From positions 248,001 to 312,000 of the forward strand of contig CAVWBA010000016.1 in assembly GCA_963753135.1 (NCBI GenBank): a stretch of DNA of 64,000 nucleotides, in the 5' to 3' direction. Made by a program: the position numbers and the translations under genes. This DNA is from Roseiarcus sp963753135 (lineage in GTDB: Bacteria > Pseudomonadota > Alphaproteobacteria > Rhizobiales > Beijerinckiaceae). The notes beneath the pieces are model-generated. The model did not search any database. It saw only the letters and a list, made by a program, of their open reading frames with translations, and was not told where the DNA came from. Shown one piece after another: positions 46,533 through 54,900 of the stretch (position 1 is the stretch's first letter; each line of letters begins with the position of its first letter).

Positions 46533-47540
46533 ATGACCGACTCGGCCCCCACTCACGCAGCCGCTCCGGCGGAGCGCGCGGCGCATAAGCCGCTCGCTTA
46601 CCGGCTCGAGCAATTCGGCCTCATCATCGTCTGGCTCGCGCTGATCGCCGTGTTCGGGTACCTCAAGCCTGACACGTTCCTGACCTGGGCCAATTTCTCC
46701 ACGATCCTCGGCTCCCAGGCGGTCCTCGTCGTGGTGACGCTCGGCCTCATCATTCCGCTCACCGCCAATGACTTCGACCTCTCGATCGCGTTCATCATGA
46801 CGCTGTCGTCGATGCTGGTCGCAGTCCTCAACGTCAATTACGGGATAGGAATCGGCTGGGCGGTGATTGCGGCGCTCGCGCTCGGGATCGCAGTCGGCCT
46901 CATCAACGGTCTGCTCATCACCGTTTTCCGCATCCATTCGCTCATCGTGACCCTCGGCACCGGAACCTTCCTCCATGGCGTCACGCTTTGGCTTAGCGAT
47001 TCGATGACGATCAGCGGCGTTTCGTCCTCTCTCATCAATGCGGTCATTGTCGACCGCCTGTTTGGCGTGCCGCTTGAGTTTTATTACGCGATCGTCCTCG
47101 CCGCTCTCGTTTGGTACCTGCTCGAGTACACCGCGCTTGGCCGGCGCATTCTCTTCGTCGGTCGCGGACGCGAAGTGGCGCGCCTCAGCGGCATCAACAC
47201 GGATCGCATTCGGGTCGCGTGTCTGATGGCTTCTGGATTCTTCGGGGCCTTGGCCGGGGTGCTCTACGCCGGCACCCAAGGCGCGGCGGACCCGGTGTCG
47301 GGAGTGACCTATCAGCTTCCCGCTTTCGCCGCCGCCTTTCTAGGCTCGACGTGCATCGCGCCGGGCCGCTTCAATCCCTGGGGCGCGACAGTCGCCGTCT
47401 ATTTCCTTGTAACCGGGATCACAGGCCTCGTCTTTCTGGGCTTCAGCTCGTTCATCCAGGAAATGTTTTACGGCGGCGCGCTCGTCGTAGCCGTGACGCT
47501 GTCCCAGCTGGTTCGCGGCCGGCAGGAGCAGCAGTTTTGA
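46533..47540 (+). CDS. ABC transporter permease (RbsC type)
   Basis: Permease of 335 residues of the branched-chain/ribose fold with about eight hydrophobic segments. Characteristic stretches are TWANFSTILGSQAVLVVVTLGLIIPLTANDFDLSIAFIMTLSSMLVAVL, TLGTGTFLHGVTLWLSD and YAGTQGAADPVSGVTYQLPAFAAAFLGSTCIAPGRFNPWGATVAVYFLVTGITGL. The ATG at 46533 begins 34 bp after the ATPase stop. It completes the importer with the two genes upstream. Confidence 0.9.
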   Translation: MTDSAPTHAAAPAERAAHKPLAYRLEQFGLIIVWLALIAVFGYLKPDTFLTWANFSTILGSQAVLVVVTLGLIIPLTANDFDLSIAFIMTLSSMLVAVLNVNYGIGIGWAVIAALALGIAVGLINGLLITVFRIHSLIVTLGTGTFLHGVTLWLSDSMTISGVSSSLINAVIVDRLFGVPLEFYYAIVLAALVWYLLEYTALGRRILFVGRGREVARLSGINTDRIRVACLMASGFFGALAGVLYAGTQGAADPVSGVTYQLPAFAAAFLGSTCIAPGRFNPWGATVAVYFLVTGITGLVFLGFSSFIQEMFYGGALVVAVTLSQLVRGRQEQQF

Positions 47541-47568
47541 TCCCATCTCTGTCAACGGAAGCCAAGAC

Positions 47569-48490
47569 GTGATCCCTCGCTCGCTCGAACGCGACTTTGT
47601 CGGCTACGGACCGAAGCCGCCCCATCCGCGCTGGCCGGGCGGGGCGCGCCTCGCGCTGAATTTCGTCCTCAACTACGAGGAAGGATCCGAGTACAGCATG
47701 ATGGACGGCGACGGCGTCAGCGACGCCGCCCTGGCCGAAATGGCGAGCGTCGCCGTGCCGCGCGGCGAACGCGATCTCGCCGCCGAGAGCATGTTCGAAT
47801 ACGGCAGCCGCGTCGGCTTCTGGCGCCTCCACAGAATCTTCAAGGAGCGCGAACTGCCGATGACCATCTTCGCCTGCGCGCTTGCGCTTGAGCGCAATCT
47901 GCCGGCGGCGACGGCCATCAGAGAGGCGGGATATGATATCTGCTGTCATGGCTGGCGTTGGGTCGAGCACTTCAAGCTCGACGAGGCAACCGAACGCGAG
48001 CATGTCCGCCGGGCCGTCGAGAGCCTGAAGCGAACGGTCGGACAGCGCCCCCTTGGGTGGTATTGCCGCTACGGGCCGAGCGTCAACACGCGACGCCTCG
48101 TCGTGGAGGAAGGCGGCTTTCTCTATGACAGCGACAGCTACGCCGACGAACTTCCCTATTACGTAATGGCCGAAGGCCGCCCCCAACTCGTCGTGCCGTA
48201 CACGCTCACCAACAATGACGTGAAATGGCCGGCGACGAACTTGGCGACCGGCGAGGACTTCTTCACGATCCTGCGGGAGGCTTTTGACTTTCTTTACGAC
48301 GAAGGGCGCGAGGCGCCCAAAGATGATGAATGTGGGGATGCATATGCGCATCCTCGGCCATCCCAGCCGGGCGTCCGGCCTTGCGCGTTTCCTCGACTAT
48401 GTGAAAAGGAAACCGGATGTTTGGGTCTGCCGGCGCTTGGATATCGCCAAGCACTGGCTCAAAGAACATCCTTGCGAGGTTGCTGGATGA
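47569..48490 (+). CDS. puuE: Allantoinase PuuE (polysaccharide-deacetylase fold), frameshifted
   Basis: PuuE-type allantoinase of about 306 residues, which hydrolyses allantoin to allantoate without the metal centre of classical allantoinases. It opens RDFVGYGPKPPHPRWPGGARLALNFVLNYEEGSEYSMMDGD and keeps FEYGSRVGFWRLHRIFKE, YDICCHGWRWVEHF, GWYCRYGPSVNTRRLVVEEGGFLYDSDSYADELPYYV and, after the break, MMNVGMHMRILGHPSRASGLARFLDYV. One A of an AAA run near 48320 should be removed. The stop overlaps the ureidoglycolate lyase start (ATGA). A second copy is at 49973. Confidence 0.9.
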
Positions 48491-48963
48491 AGCGCTTGAA
48501 GATCGAACCGATCGACGCAGAGGCGTTTGCGCCCTTCGGACAGCTTCTCCCGCCGGCGCCGCCAGGAAGCGGCCGTCAGGAGCTCATCGAGGAATTGCAG
48601 AACGACCGAACCACCGCGAGACCGCGCCTGTCCATTGCGACGACGGAGCCTAAAGCCTTACCCCTCACTGCAATGCAGATGGAGCGGCACGTCCATTCCT
48701 CTCAGGTCTTCGCGCCGCTCGACTGCGCGAGCTATCTGGTGATGGTCGCGCCGCACGGCGATGGTGGGATGCCGGACCTTGAAAAGGTCCGGGCCTTTCG
48801 CGTTCCCGGAGACACCGGCGTCAACTACAAAGCCGACACCTGGCATCATCCCCTCACTCCGCTCGAACGCATCGGGCGATTTGCTGTTCTCACTTTCGTC
48901 GATGGAACCGCCGCCGACGAACAATTCGTCGACCTGCCGCAGGAAGTTCTCATTGAAGAGTGA
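48487..48963 (+). CDS. allA: Ureidoglycolate lyase
   Basis: AllA-family protein of 158 residues that splits ureidoglycolate to glyoxylate and urea. It shows IEPIDAEAFAPFGQLLPP at the start, the central MERHVHSSQVFAPLDCASYLVMVAP and the metal-site region NYKADTWHHPLTPLERIGRFAVLTFVDG. Following an allantoinase and an importer, it completes much of a ureide pathway together with the M20 hydrolase at 37375, if that acts on allantoate. As a continuous frame it appears joined to the upstream gene only because of the upstream frameshift. Confidence 0.92.
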   Translation: MKRLKIEPIDAEAFAPFGQLLPPAPPGSGRQELIEELQNDRTTARPRLSIATTEPKALPLTAMQMERHVHSSQVFAPLDCASYLVMVAPHGDGGMPDLEKVRAFRVPGDTGVNYKADTWHHPLTPLERIGRFAVLTFVDGTAADEQFVDLPQEVLIEE

Positions 48964-49328
48964 TGCGGGATTCGGTTGATGAGATCGCACGGCGTTCCGG
49001 AGGAGCGGCGAAGGCGCCGGGTTGATGGCGGGGACCCTGACTAAGAAAAATCGACATTTTCTTGCCAAGCCGGCTGGGATACGTTATCGTATTTTTCAGA
49101 AGGACAGTAGGTCGATTTTTGGTGGTTCCGGTAGCGTCCTCCGGTTTGGGCTTCGCCGTTACGGGCGAAGTGACTCGTTAATTGCACTGCAAACCTTTGA
49201 AATCGCTCAAAACGGACTCGTTAAGTGGCGAGCCGCCGGCTCTCGGATGTTGAACGGAGAATCGATCAAACGAATTCTGCATCACAAGTTGGCGCGCTCC
49301 GGCCGGCGCTCGCATAGGCCCCCCCATG
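48964..49328. other. Intergenic gap between convergent allA and racemase genes
   Basis: No gene is supported here; the open frame through it has poor codon use and runs backwards over the racemase gene. The region is AT-richer than its surroundings. It contains an A/T-rich hairpin (AAGAAAAA and ATTTTCTT near 49044-49064) that could terminate transcription, and copy B of a diverged repeat at 49171-49226 (starts GACTCGTTAA, ends AAAACGGACTCGTTAAG) matching 37302-37355. Confidence 0.55.
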
Positions 49329-49976
49329 CTAAAGGCCGCTCTCCAACATTCGCATCGCCGCCGCGACGCTCGCTTCGACGCCGTCAAGAACTATCACGCC
49401 GGTTTCTTCAGTCATCGTCTTTCCGAGCCCGGCAAGGGGCGCGCCGCCTAGAAGGACGGCGTCGCCCGCGCATAAACGGATCGCCTCGACGATCGCGCCG
49501 AGATGGGCCTCGCGATTAGCGATCATCTCAGGAATTGTGATCGGCAAGATCCGGATCTCGACTAGCCTTTCCTCGAGGCCCAGCGATCGCACGTACTCTG
49601 CAAGCGCCGTCCGCATCGTCTCCCCGAGCGTCACGATGGAGAAGCGCCCGCTATTCGCCGCAGCCTTCAGGCCGGCTTCGCCCAGTCCAATAACCGGGAT
49701 CGGAAGCCGCGCTCGCGCTTCCATGAGTCCCGGATCGCCGAAGGCGCCGATGATCGCCGCATCGGCGCTCGCGTCCCTCTGGATTGTGGCGACAACGGCC
49801 TGCGCCGCCCGGACGAGATCGTCAGGCGTCTCGATCGCAGGGAAGCCAGAGGGCGCGCTGACAGCCACGATCTCGACGCGCCCGCTGGCGACGCGCTCCG
49901 CCTCGTCGGCCAGCCAGCGCGTCACCGAGGCGCTTGTGTTCGGGTTGACGATCAGAAGCCGCGGGCGGCCGGTCAT
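49329..49976 (-). CDS. Asp/Glu/hydantoin (allantoin) racemase family protein
   Basis: Racemase-fold protein of 215 residues starting RLLIVNPNTSASVTRWLADEAERV. As in the homologue at 27120, the two positions that carry the catalytic Cys in hydantoin racemases read IGAFGDPGLMEAR and LGGAPLAGLGKTM, with no Cys. Either another residue serves or these form a non-racemase subgroup. The ATG at 49976 overlaps the stop of the second PuuE gene. HpxA-type allantoin racemase is a reasonable guess from context, but the missing Cys argues for caution. Confidence 0.8.
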   Translation of the reverse strand: MTGRPRLLIVNPNTSASVTRWLADEAERVASGRVEIVAVSAPSGFPAIETPDDLVRAAQAVVATIQRDASADAAIIGAFGDPGLMEARARLPIPVIGLGEAGLKAAANSGRFSIVTLGETMRTALAEYVRSLGLEERLVEIRILPITIPEMIANREAHLGAIVEAIRLCAGDAVLLGGAPLAGLGKTMTEETGVIVLDGVEASVAAAMRMLESGL

Positions 49977-50878
49977 GCCGCGCTGGCCGAGCGCTTCAAC
50001 CAATGGCGCGCGATGTCCTCGCGCCGCGCGATCCACACGCCCTCCCTGCCGCGCATTGCGGCGAGGATTCGCTCGAGCGCTCCGATGCGCCCCGGCCGGC
50101 CGATGATCCTTAAGTGCAGGCCTATGGACATCATCTTGGGCGCATGCGCGCCTTCGCGATAGAGCGCATCGAAGGCGTCCAGAATGTAGTCGGCAAAGTC
50201 GGCGGCGCGCCCGAAACGGTTCGTATTGAGGAATTGCATGTCGTTCGTGTCGAAGGCGTAGGGCAGCACGACATGCGGTCGGTTCGGCTCGCCCACGATA
50301 TAGGGAAGATCGTCATTGTACGCGTCGCTGTCATAGAGAAAGCCGCCGTCCTCGATCAGGAGCCGGCGGGTGTTGGGCGACGCCGAGGATCGGGTGTGCC
50401 ATCCGATCGGCCGGCTTCCTGTCGCCCGCGCAATCGCCACGACGGTGCGGGCGATGCGGTCCCGCTCCTCGGTCTCGCTCATGCCGGCGTGGCTTTCCCA
50501 TCGCCAGCCGTGGGCGGACACCTCATGGCCACGGTCGACGGCGTCGCGCGCAAGTTCGGGTGTGCGCTCGACGGCCCGGCCGCAGGCGCTGACCGTCGCC
50601 CTGGCCTCGTGCTCGTCGAAGACATTCATCACCCGCCACCACCCGGCGCGCGCGCCATATTCAAAGTGGCTGTCGAGACAGAGGTCGGCCATGTTCTCGA
50701 CGCGATGCGTGACCTCGTAGATCGCTTCGTTCGTGGAATCGCCTTCGCTGATCGCGAATTCCGCGCCCTCCTCGAAATTGACGACGAAGGACACGGCGAC
50801 CCGCGCCTCGCCCGGCCAGCGGGCTTGCCGGATGTGGCGGCCATAGCCGACAAAATCCCTTCCGGAGCCAAGGGCCAT
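49973..50878 (-). CDS. puuE: Allantoinase PuuE, second copy
   Basis: Intact PuuE-type protein of 301 residues: RDFVGYGRHIRQARWPGEARVAVSFVVNFEEGAEFAISEGD, FEYGARAGWWRVMNVFDEHEARATV, HEVSAHGWRWESH, PIGWHTRSSASPNTRRLLIEDGGFLYDSDAYNDDLPYIVG and MMSIGLHLRIIGRPGRIGALERIL. It is clearly diverged from the copy at 47569. It may therefore act on a related ureide such as a different enantiomer or an imide. It heads a two-gene operon with a racemase-fold gene, divergent from a GntR regulator. Confidence 0.88.
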   Translation of the reverse strand: MALGSGRDFVGYGRHIRQARWPGEARVAVSFVVNFEEGAEFAISEGDSTNEAIYEVTHRVENMADLCLDSHFEYGARAGWWRVMNVFDEHEARATVSACGRAVERTPELARDAVDRGHEVSAHGWRWESHAGMSETEERDRIARTVVAIARATGSRPIGWHTRSSASPNTRRLLIEDGGFLYDSDAYNDDLPYIVGEPNRPHVVLPYAFDTNDMQFLNTNRFGRAADFADYILDAFDALYREGAHAPKMMSIGLHLRIIGRPGRIGALERILAAMRGREGVWIARREDIARHWLKRSASAA

Positions 50879-51009
50879 TGCTTAAGCCTCGAGCCCGGCG
50901 AGGGGACGCCTGGGAGGGCGGGGAGACGGTCTCCACGACGTCATCTGTCTTCGCCCTTTCGCCTTAGCCACGACTCGCCGCCGCGAGAGAGAGCAAGCGC
51001 CGTGCCGAA

Positions 51010-51095
51010 TGTGCACATTTATCGTAATATCTGGAGATTCGGCGGGGAAGTCTCCTGATCGAGGATGTGCACACATTCTGGCCATAATGTGCACA
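51010..51095. promoter_or_regulatory. Three TGTGCACA palindromes, candidate GntR operators
   Basis: Identical 8-bp palindromes TGTGCACA occur at 51010-51017, 51066-51073 and 51088-51095, the last two 22 bp apart (about two helical turns). They lie between the divergent puuE copy 2 and GntR genes, just before the likely TTG start of the regulator. Autoregulation and control of the puuE/racemase operon is the likely role. Confidence 0.65.
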
Positions 51096-51118
51096 ATCTG
51101 TGCGAAACTGGTGAAACC

Positions 51119-51892
51119 TTGACTACAGCGCGAACCCGGAGAGCTACCGCGAAGGTTGACGGCGCCGCGATCGACAGGCGGCTCCACGACGCTCTGTCAC
51201 GCGCCCTTCTCGAGGGCCGGCTCACGCCTGGAGCGAAACTGCCGGAGCATCGGCTGGCGGCGATTTTTCACGTATCCCGCGAGCGCGTTCGAAAGGTGCT
51301 TCACCGGCTGGTCGCCGAGCGTCGCCTTGAGGCGATCCCGCAGCGCGGCGTCTTCGTGCCGAAGCCGACCGTCGAGGAGATCGCCCGCGTCTATCTCGCG
51401 CATCGCGTGTTCGAAGCAGGCGTGATCGCGGAGCTGGCCCGCCGACCCGACGCCGCGACCCTCGATCGGGTCGTCGTCCACCTCGACGAAGAGCGGGCCG
51501 CCGTCGAGCGGGGCGACCGGGTCGCCTCGGTTCGGCTGTCGGGCGAGTTTCATCAGATACTTGTCGATTCCCTGGCCAATCCTGAATTGTCGCGCTTTCT
51601 GCGCGAGTTGCAGGCTCGCTCGTCTCTCATGGTCTCGGCCTTCGAGCCGGCGCGTTTGTGGCCGTGCGGCGTCGACGAACACGCCGCGATCGCCGCCGCG
51701 TTGCGGCGCGGCGACGGCGCGCGCGCGGTCGCGCTCTGCGGAGAGCACTTTCGTCACATTGAGGAGAGGCTCGCGCAGGGGCTGGTCGAGCGCTCGGAGA
51801 TATCGATCGAGCAGGCGTTGGCGCCCACGGACCAAGTCGCGGCCCGGAAGCGACCTTCAAGGCAAAGTCGCGAGAAGCACGCGCATCGCTGA
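51119..51892 (+). CDS. GntR-family (FCD) transcriptional regulator
   Basis: Regulator of about 257 residues with a winged helix (DRRLHDALSRALLEGRLTPGAKLPEHRLAAIFHVSRERVRKVLHRLVAERRLEAIPQRGVFVPKP) and an FCD-type helical sensor domain (VYLAHRVFEAGVIAELARRPDAATLDRVV..FHQILVDSLANPELSRFLRELQARSSLMVS). The recognition helix SRERVRKVLHRL differs from the SRTPIREAT of the GntR at 32096. The TTG at 51119 is preferred because the upstream ATG (51065) would put the operators inside the gene. It is divergent from puuE copy 2. Confidence 0.87.
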   Translation: MTTARTRRATAKVDGAAIDRRLHDALSRALLEGRLTPGAKLPEHRLAAIFHVSRERVRKVLHRLVAERRLEAIPQRGVFVPKPTVEEIARVYLAHRVFEAGVIAELARRPDAATLDRVVVHLDEERAAVERGDRVASVRLSGEFHQILVDSLANPELSRFLRELQARSSLMVSAFEPARLWPCGVDEHAAIAAALRRGDGARAVALCGEHFRHIEERLAQGLVERSEISIEQALAPTDQVAARKRPSRQSREKHAHR

Positions 51893-51967
51893 TGCTTCGC
51901 CGCAACTCGGGCCTGAGCCTCGCTCGGCTTCTCATCGATCAGGTTGACTTGCGTCGCTGAAGGGCGC

Positions 51968-51983
51968 TGGCACGTCGCTTGCT
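51968..51983 (+). promoter_or_regulatory. Sigma-54 promoter of the NMT1-like ABC/amidohydrolase operon
   Basis: TGGCACGTCGCTTGCT matches TGGCACG-N4-TTGCW at every fixed position, with GG (51969-51970) and GC (51981-51982) 10 bp apart. Transcription would begin near 51994, about 82 nt before the binding-protein start at 52076. Confidence 0.82.
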
Positions 51984-52075
51984 TGCGGCTGCATGAGGTC
52001 CCGCTGCGCTCCGCCATTGGAATGGATGAGGCCGATGCAAGGCCGGCGCTCGGAACACGTGAGAGGAGAGGCGCG

Positions 52076-53131
52076 ATGTGTGATCGCCACCACAGCCAAG
52101 CTTTTTCCGGTTTAACCCAAAGCGCGCTCAGCCGCAGAACATTTCTGAAGTCGAGCGCCTTGGGCACGATCGTGATGGCGTTGCCCGGCGGTATGATGGG
52201 TTCAGCGCATGCGGCGACGACGGTCAAAGGCACGCACGGAAACGGCTTCTGCAACGCCGCGTTCTTCATCACCCATGCGCGCCAGCTGGCGAAGGAGGAC
52301 GGCCTCACGCTCGAATTCGTCAATACGCCCTCCTTTGCCGATCAGGTGACGTTTCTCGGCACCGGGCAGGTCGATGTCAGCGTGATCCCCTATACGAACT
52401 TCATGGCTCTTTACGACGCCGGCGCGCCGATCAAGATCATCGGCGGCGGCGGCGTCCAGGGCGTCTTCATCGTCGCCCAGCCGGGTCTCGATTCGCCAGA
52501 GAAACTGAAGGGCAAGACCCTCGGCACCTTCCAGAACGATACGCTCGAAGTGCTGCCTTACGATTGGCTCAAGAAGAAGGGCGTCTCCTACAAGGACGTC
52601 ACGGTCCGCTACATGGACTCGATGGCCGACATGGTCGCGGGCTTCAAGGCCGGCTCGATCGATATCGCATCGACCATCGAACCCTATGGCTCGTCGCTCC
52701 TGAACGACGTGAAGGGCTCGATCCTGTTGTCCGACGGCGTCGACATCTACGGCCCGCAATACACCGATTGCGTGCTCGCCGCGAGCACGCAACTGCTCCA
52801 GAAGGACCCCAAGAGCGTCAAGGCGCTGATCAAGGCGATGCTCAAGGCGCAGCTGCTTTTCGAGACGGATCGCGAGACGCTGCTCACCGAGCTCGTGGGC
52901 ACATATTACAAGACCTCGCTCGAAAACGCGCGGATCGGCGCCAAGGCCCAGCCGGCCAAGGTCGATCAGCGGGCGCAGCAGGACTTCATTCTGAACCGCG
53001 TCGATTCGATCATGGAGATGGGCTACATCAAGAAAAAGCCCAACCGCGACGCGATCGACTGGAGTTATCTGGAAGCAGCGATCGCCGAGGTTCCCGACGT
53101 TTACGCGCAGCTCAAATACAAGTCGGCCTGA
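52076..53131 (+). CDS. NMT1-like ABC substrate-binding protein, Tat-exported
   Basis: Binding protein of 351 residues of the NMT1/SsuA/ThiY type. A twin-arginine signal is clear: SRRTFLK at residues 19-25, a hydrophobic stretch, then AHA cleavage near 46. The core shows GFCNAAFFITHARQLAKEDGLTLEFVNTPSFADQVTFLGTGQVDVSVIPYTNFMALYDAGAPIKIIGGGG and AGSIDIASTIEPYG. The start at 52076 has GAGAGGAGAG just upstream. It is the first gene of an operon with permease, ATPase and three amidohydrolases, so its ligand is probably a ring or amine substrate of these enzymes. Confidence 0.9.
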   Translation: MCDRHHSQAFSGLTQSALSRRTFLKSSALGTIVMALPGGMMGSAHAATTVKGTHGNGFCNAAFFITHARQLAKEDGLTLEFVNTPSFADQVTFLGTGQVDVSVIPYTNFMALYDAGAPIKIIGGGGVQGVFIVAQPGLDSPEKLKGKTLGTFQNDTLEVLPYDWLKKKGVSYKDVTVRYMDSMADMVAGFKAGSIDIASTIEPYGSSLLNDVKGSILLSDGVDIYGPQYTDCVLAASTQLLQKDPKSVKALIKAMLKAQLLFETDRETLLTELVGTYYKTSLENARIGAKAQPAKVDQRAQQDFILNRVDSIMEMGYIKKKPNRDAIDWSYLEAAIAEVPDVYAQLKYKSA

Positions 53132-53137
53132 GCCGAC

Positions 53138-54082
53138 GTGAGCAGCGTGAGAGGGATTGGCGTTAACGTCGGCAGCGGCGGGCAGGGCGGCTACGACCTG
53201 TCGGCCGCCTCCACGCTTTTCCATTCGTTTCTGGCTGTCATCCGGCAGTACGGACCGAAGGTCGGTTGGACCTTTGTCTCGATCGCCTTGTTCGCAGGAT
53301 TATGGGAGTTTCTCTGGTATATCGGAGCGGCCGACCAGCGTCTGCTGCCGCCTCCGCACATTTTCCTCGGCGATCTCCCCGGGCAGGCGAAGAACTTCAA
53401 CACCGCAAAGCGGTGGGAGATCGGCGTCGATCCGAATTCCGGGCCGACGCCGTTCGAGGCCGTGCTGATCACGATAGCGTCCTCGACAATGCGGGTGCTC
53501 GCGGGCCTCGCCATTGCCGCGATCGCCAGCCTCTGCATGGGCGTGCTGATCCGCTATTACGGGATCGCGGAGAAGCTGATCCTGCCGATCGTGACGCTGC
53601 TGGCGCCGGTTTCTCCCGTCGCCTGGCTACCGGTGGCGATCTTCCTGTTCGGCATCGGCAATGGGCCGGCGATCTTCATGGTGTTCATCGCTCTTTTCTT
53701 CACCATGACGCTCGCCACCATCACCCAGATCAATTCCGTCAACCGTAACTACATCAACGTGGGGCGCACCATGGGCGCGAGCAAGCGCCAGATCTATTCG
53801 CGCGTGATCCTGCCTGCGGTCCTGCCAGGCTTGCTGGTCGTGCTGCGTCTCAATCTCTTCGGCGCCTGGATGGTGGTGCTCGTGGCCGAGGCGACGGGGG
53901 TCGGCTACGGACTCGGACAAATCATCTCGATGGCGCGCAACACGTTCAACCCTGGGCTTGTCTTCTTCACCATCGTCATCATCGGCTTGCTCGGCTTCAC
54001 CTTCGACTTCGGTCTGCAACTCCTGCAAAACCGCGTCCTGTTTTGGCTCCCGAAAGGTCAAGGGGGCTTGAGTGGCGGATGA
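53138..54082 (+). CDS. ABC transporter permease (SsuC/TauC type)
   Basis: Permease of about 314 residues, six hydrophobic segments, with EAA loop YINVGRTMGASKRQIYSRVILPAVLPGLLVVLRLNLFGAWMVVLVAEATGVGYGLGQIISMA. A longer than usual loop (LLPPPHIFLGDLPGQAKNFNTAKRWEIGVDPNSGPTPFEAV) follows the first helix. The GTG at 53138 is six bases after the binding-protein stop; a second GTG nine bases later is an alternative. It overlaps the ATPase gene by 11 bp. Confidence 0.9.
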   Translation: MSSVRGIGVNVGSGGQGGYDLSAASTLFHSFLAVIRQYGPKVGWTFVSIALFAGLWEFLWYIGAADQRLLPPPHIFLGDLPGQAKNFNTAKRWEIGVDPNSGPTPFEAVLITIASSTMRVLAGLAIAAIASLCMGVLIRYYGIAEKLILPIVTLLAPVSPVAWLPVAIFLFGIGNGPAIFMVFIALFFTMTLATITQINSVNRNYINVGRTMGASKRQIYSRVILPAVLPGLLVVLRLNLFGAWMVVLVAEATGVGYGLGQIISMARNTFNPGLVFFTIVIIGLLGFTFDFGLQLLQNRVLFWLPKGQGGLSGG

Positions 54083-54899
54083 GCGGTCGCGGAGCGGGAA
54101 CGCCGCGGCCCATGGGGTCCGTTGCGCCGGCGTCGGCAAGGTTTGGAACCCGGGCACTGCGCGGGCGCATGAGGCGCTCGCCGACGTCACGCTCGACATC
54201 GAATCCGGCGAGTTCGTTGTCCTCCTCGGGCCGTCCGGCTGCGGCAAAAGCACGCTCCTTTACCTCATCGCCGGACTTGAGCAGCCGACTTCAGGAATGA
54301 TCATGGCGCACGGAGAGCTCGTGGCCGCTCCGGCGCCTGAGCGCAGTCTGATCTTTCAGGAGGCCTCCCTTTTTCCCTGGCTGAACGTGTGGCAGAATGT
54401 CGGCTTTGGCCTTTCCATCCGCGGCCTGCCAGCCGCGGAGTGCAAGGACAGGGCGCGCAGGGTGCTGTCACGCGTCGGCCTTTCCGAAGCCATGGAGAGG
54501 CGCCCCGACGAACTTTCGGGAGGCATGCGCCAGCGCGTCGCCGTGGCCCGCGCGCTCGCCATGGAGCCGGAAGTCCTGCTGATGGATGAGCCATTCGCCG
54601 CCCTCGACGTTCAGACGCGCGTCAAGATGCAGGGCTTCCTGCTCGACGTGTGGGACGCCAGCAAGGCGTCGGTTCTGTTCGTCACGCACCATATGGACGA
54701 AGCGATCGCGCTCGCCGATCGGATCGTGGTGTTCACTGCGCGTCCTGGCCGCGTCAAGGCGATCGTGCCAGTCGATGCGCCGAGGCCGCGCGATTTGACC
54801 TCGCCGGAGGCATTGGCTTTGCGCGTGCGGTTGACGGCGCTGTTGCAAGACGAGGTCGATCGCGCATTCGCCGAGCAAGAAGCTTTGCCTGTCAGCTGA
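54072..54899 (+). CDS. ABC transporter ATP-binding protein (SsuB/TauB type)
   Basis: ATPase of 275 residues. Walker A is GPSGCGKST, Q-loop IFQEASLFPWLNV, signature LSGGMRQRVAVARALAMEP, Walker B VLLMDEPFAALDVQTRVK and switch FVTHHMDEAIALADR. The start is a GTG at 54072 inside the permease end, a normal coupling. The stop is followed immediately by the first amidohydrolase ATG at 54901. Confidence 0.9.
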   Translation: MADERSRSGNAAAHGVRCAGVGKVWNPGTARAHEALADVTLDIESGEFVVLLGPSGCGKSTLLYLIAGLEQPTSGMIMAHGELVAAPAPERSLIFQEASLFPWLNVWQNVGFGLSIRGLPAAECKDRARRVLSRVGLSEAMERRPDELSGGMRQRVAVARALAMEPEVLLMDEPFAALDVQTRVKMQGFLLDVWDASKASVLFVTHHMDEAIALADRIVVFTARPGRVKAIVPVDAPRPRDLTSPEALALRVRLTALLQDEVDRAFAEQEALPVS

Positions 54900-54900
54900 A

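Noticed and set aside
6143..48320. Programmed +1 ribosomal frameshifting as a genome-wide feature
   Set aside because: The sites share no slippery codon, stop codon or stimulatory motif, and occur in unrelated genes; insertion-type sequencing error explains the +1 bias better.
49022..49519. Small plus-strand gene in the gap after allA
   Set aside because: The frame continues antisense over the racemase gene, has no domain and lacks a ribosome binding site.
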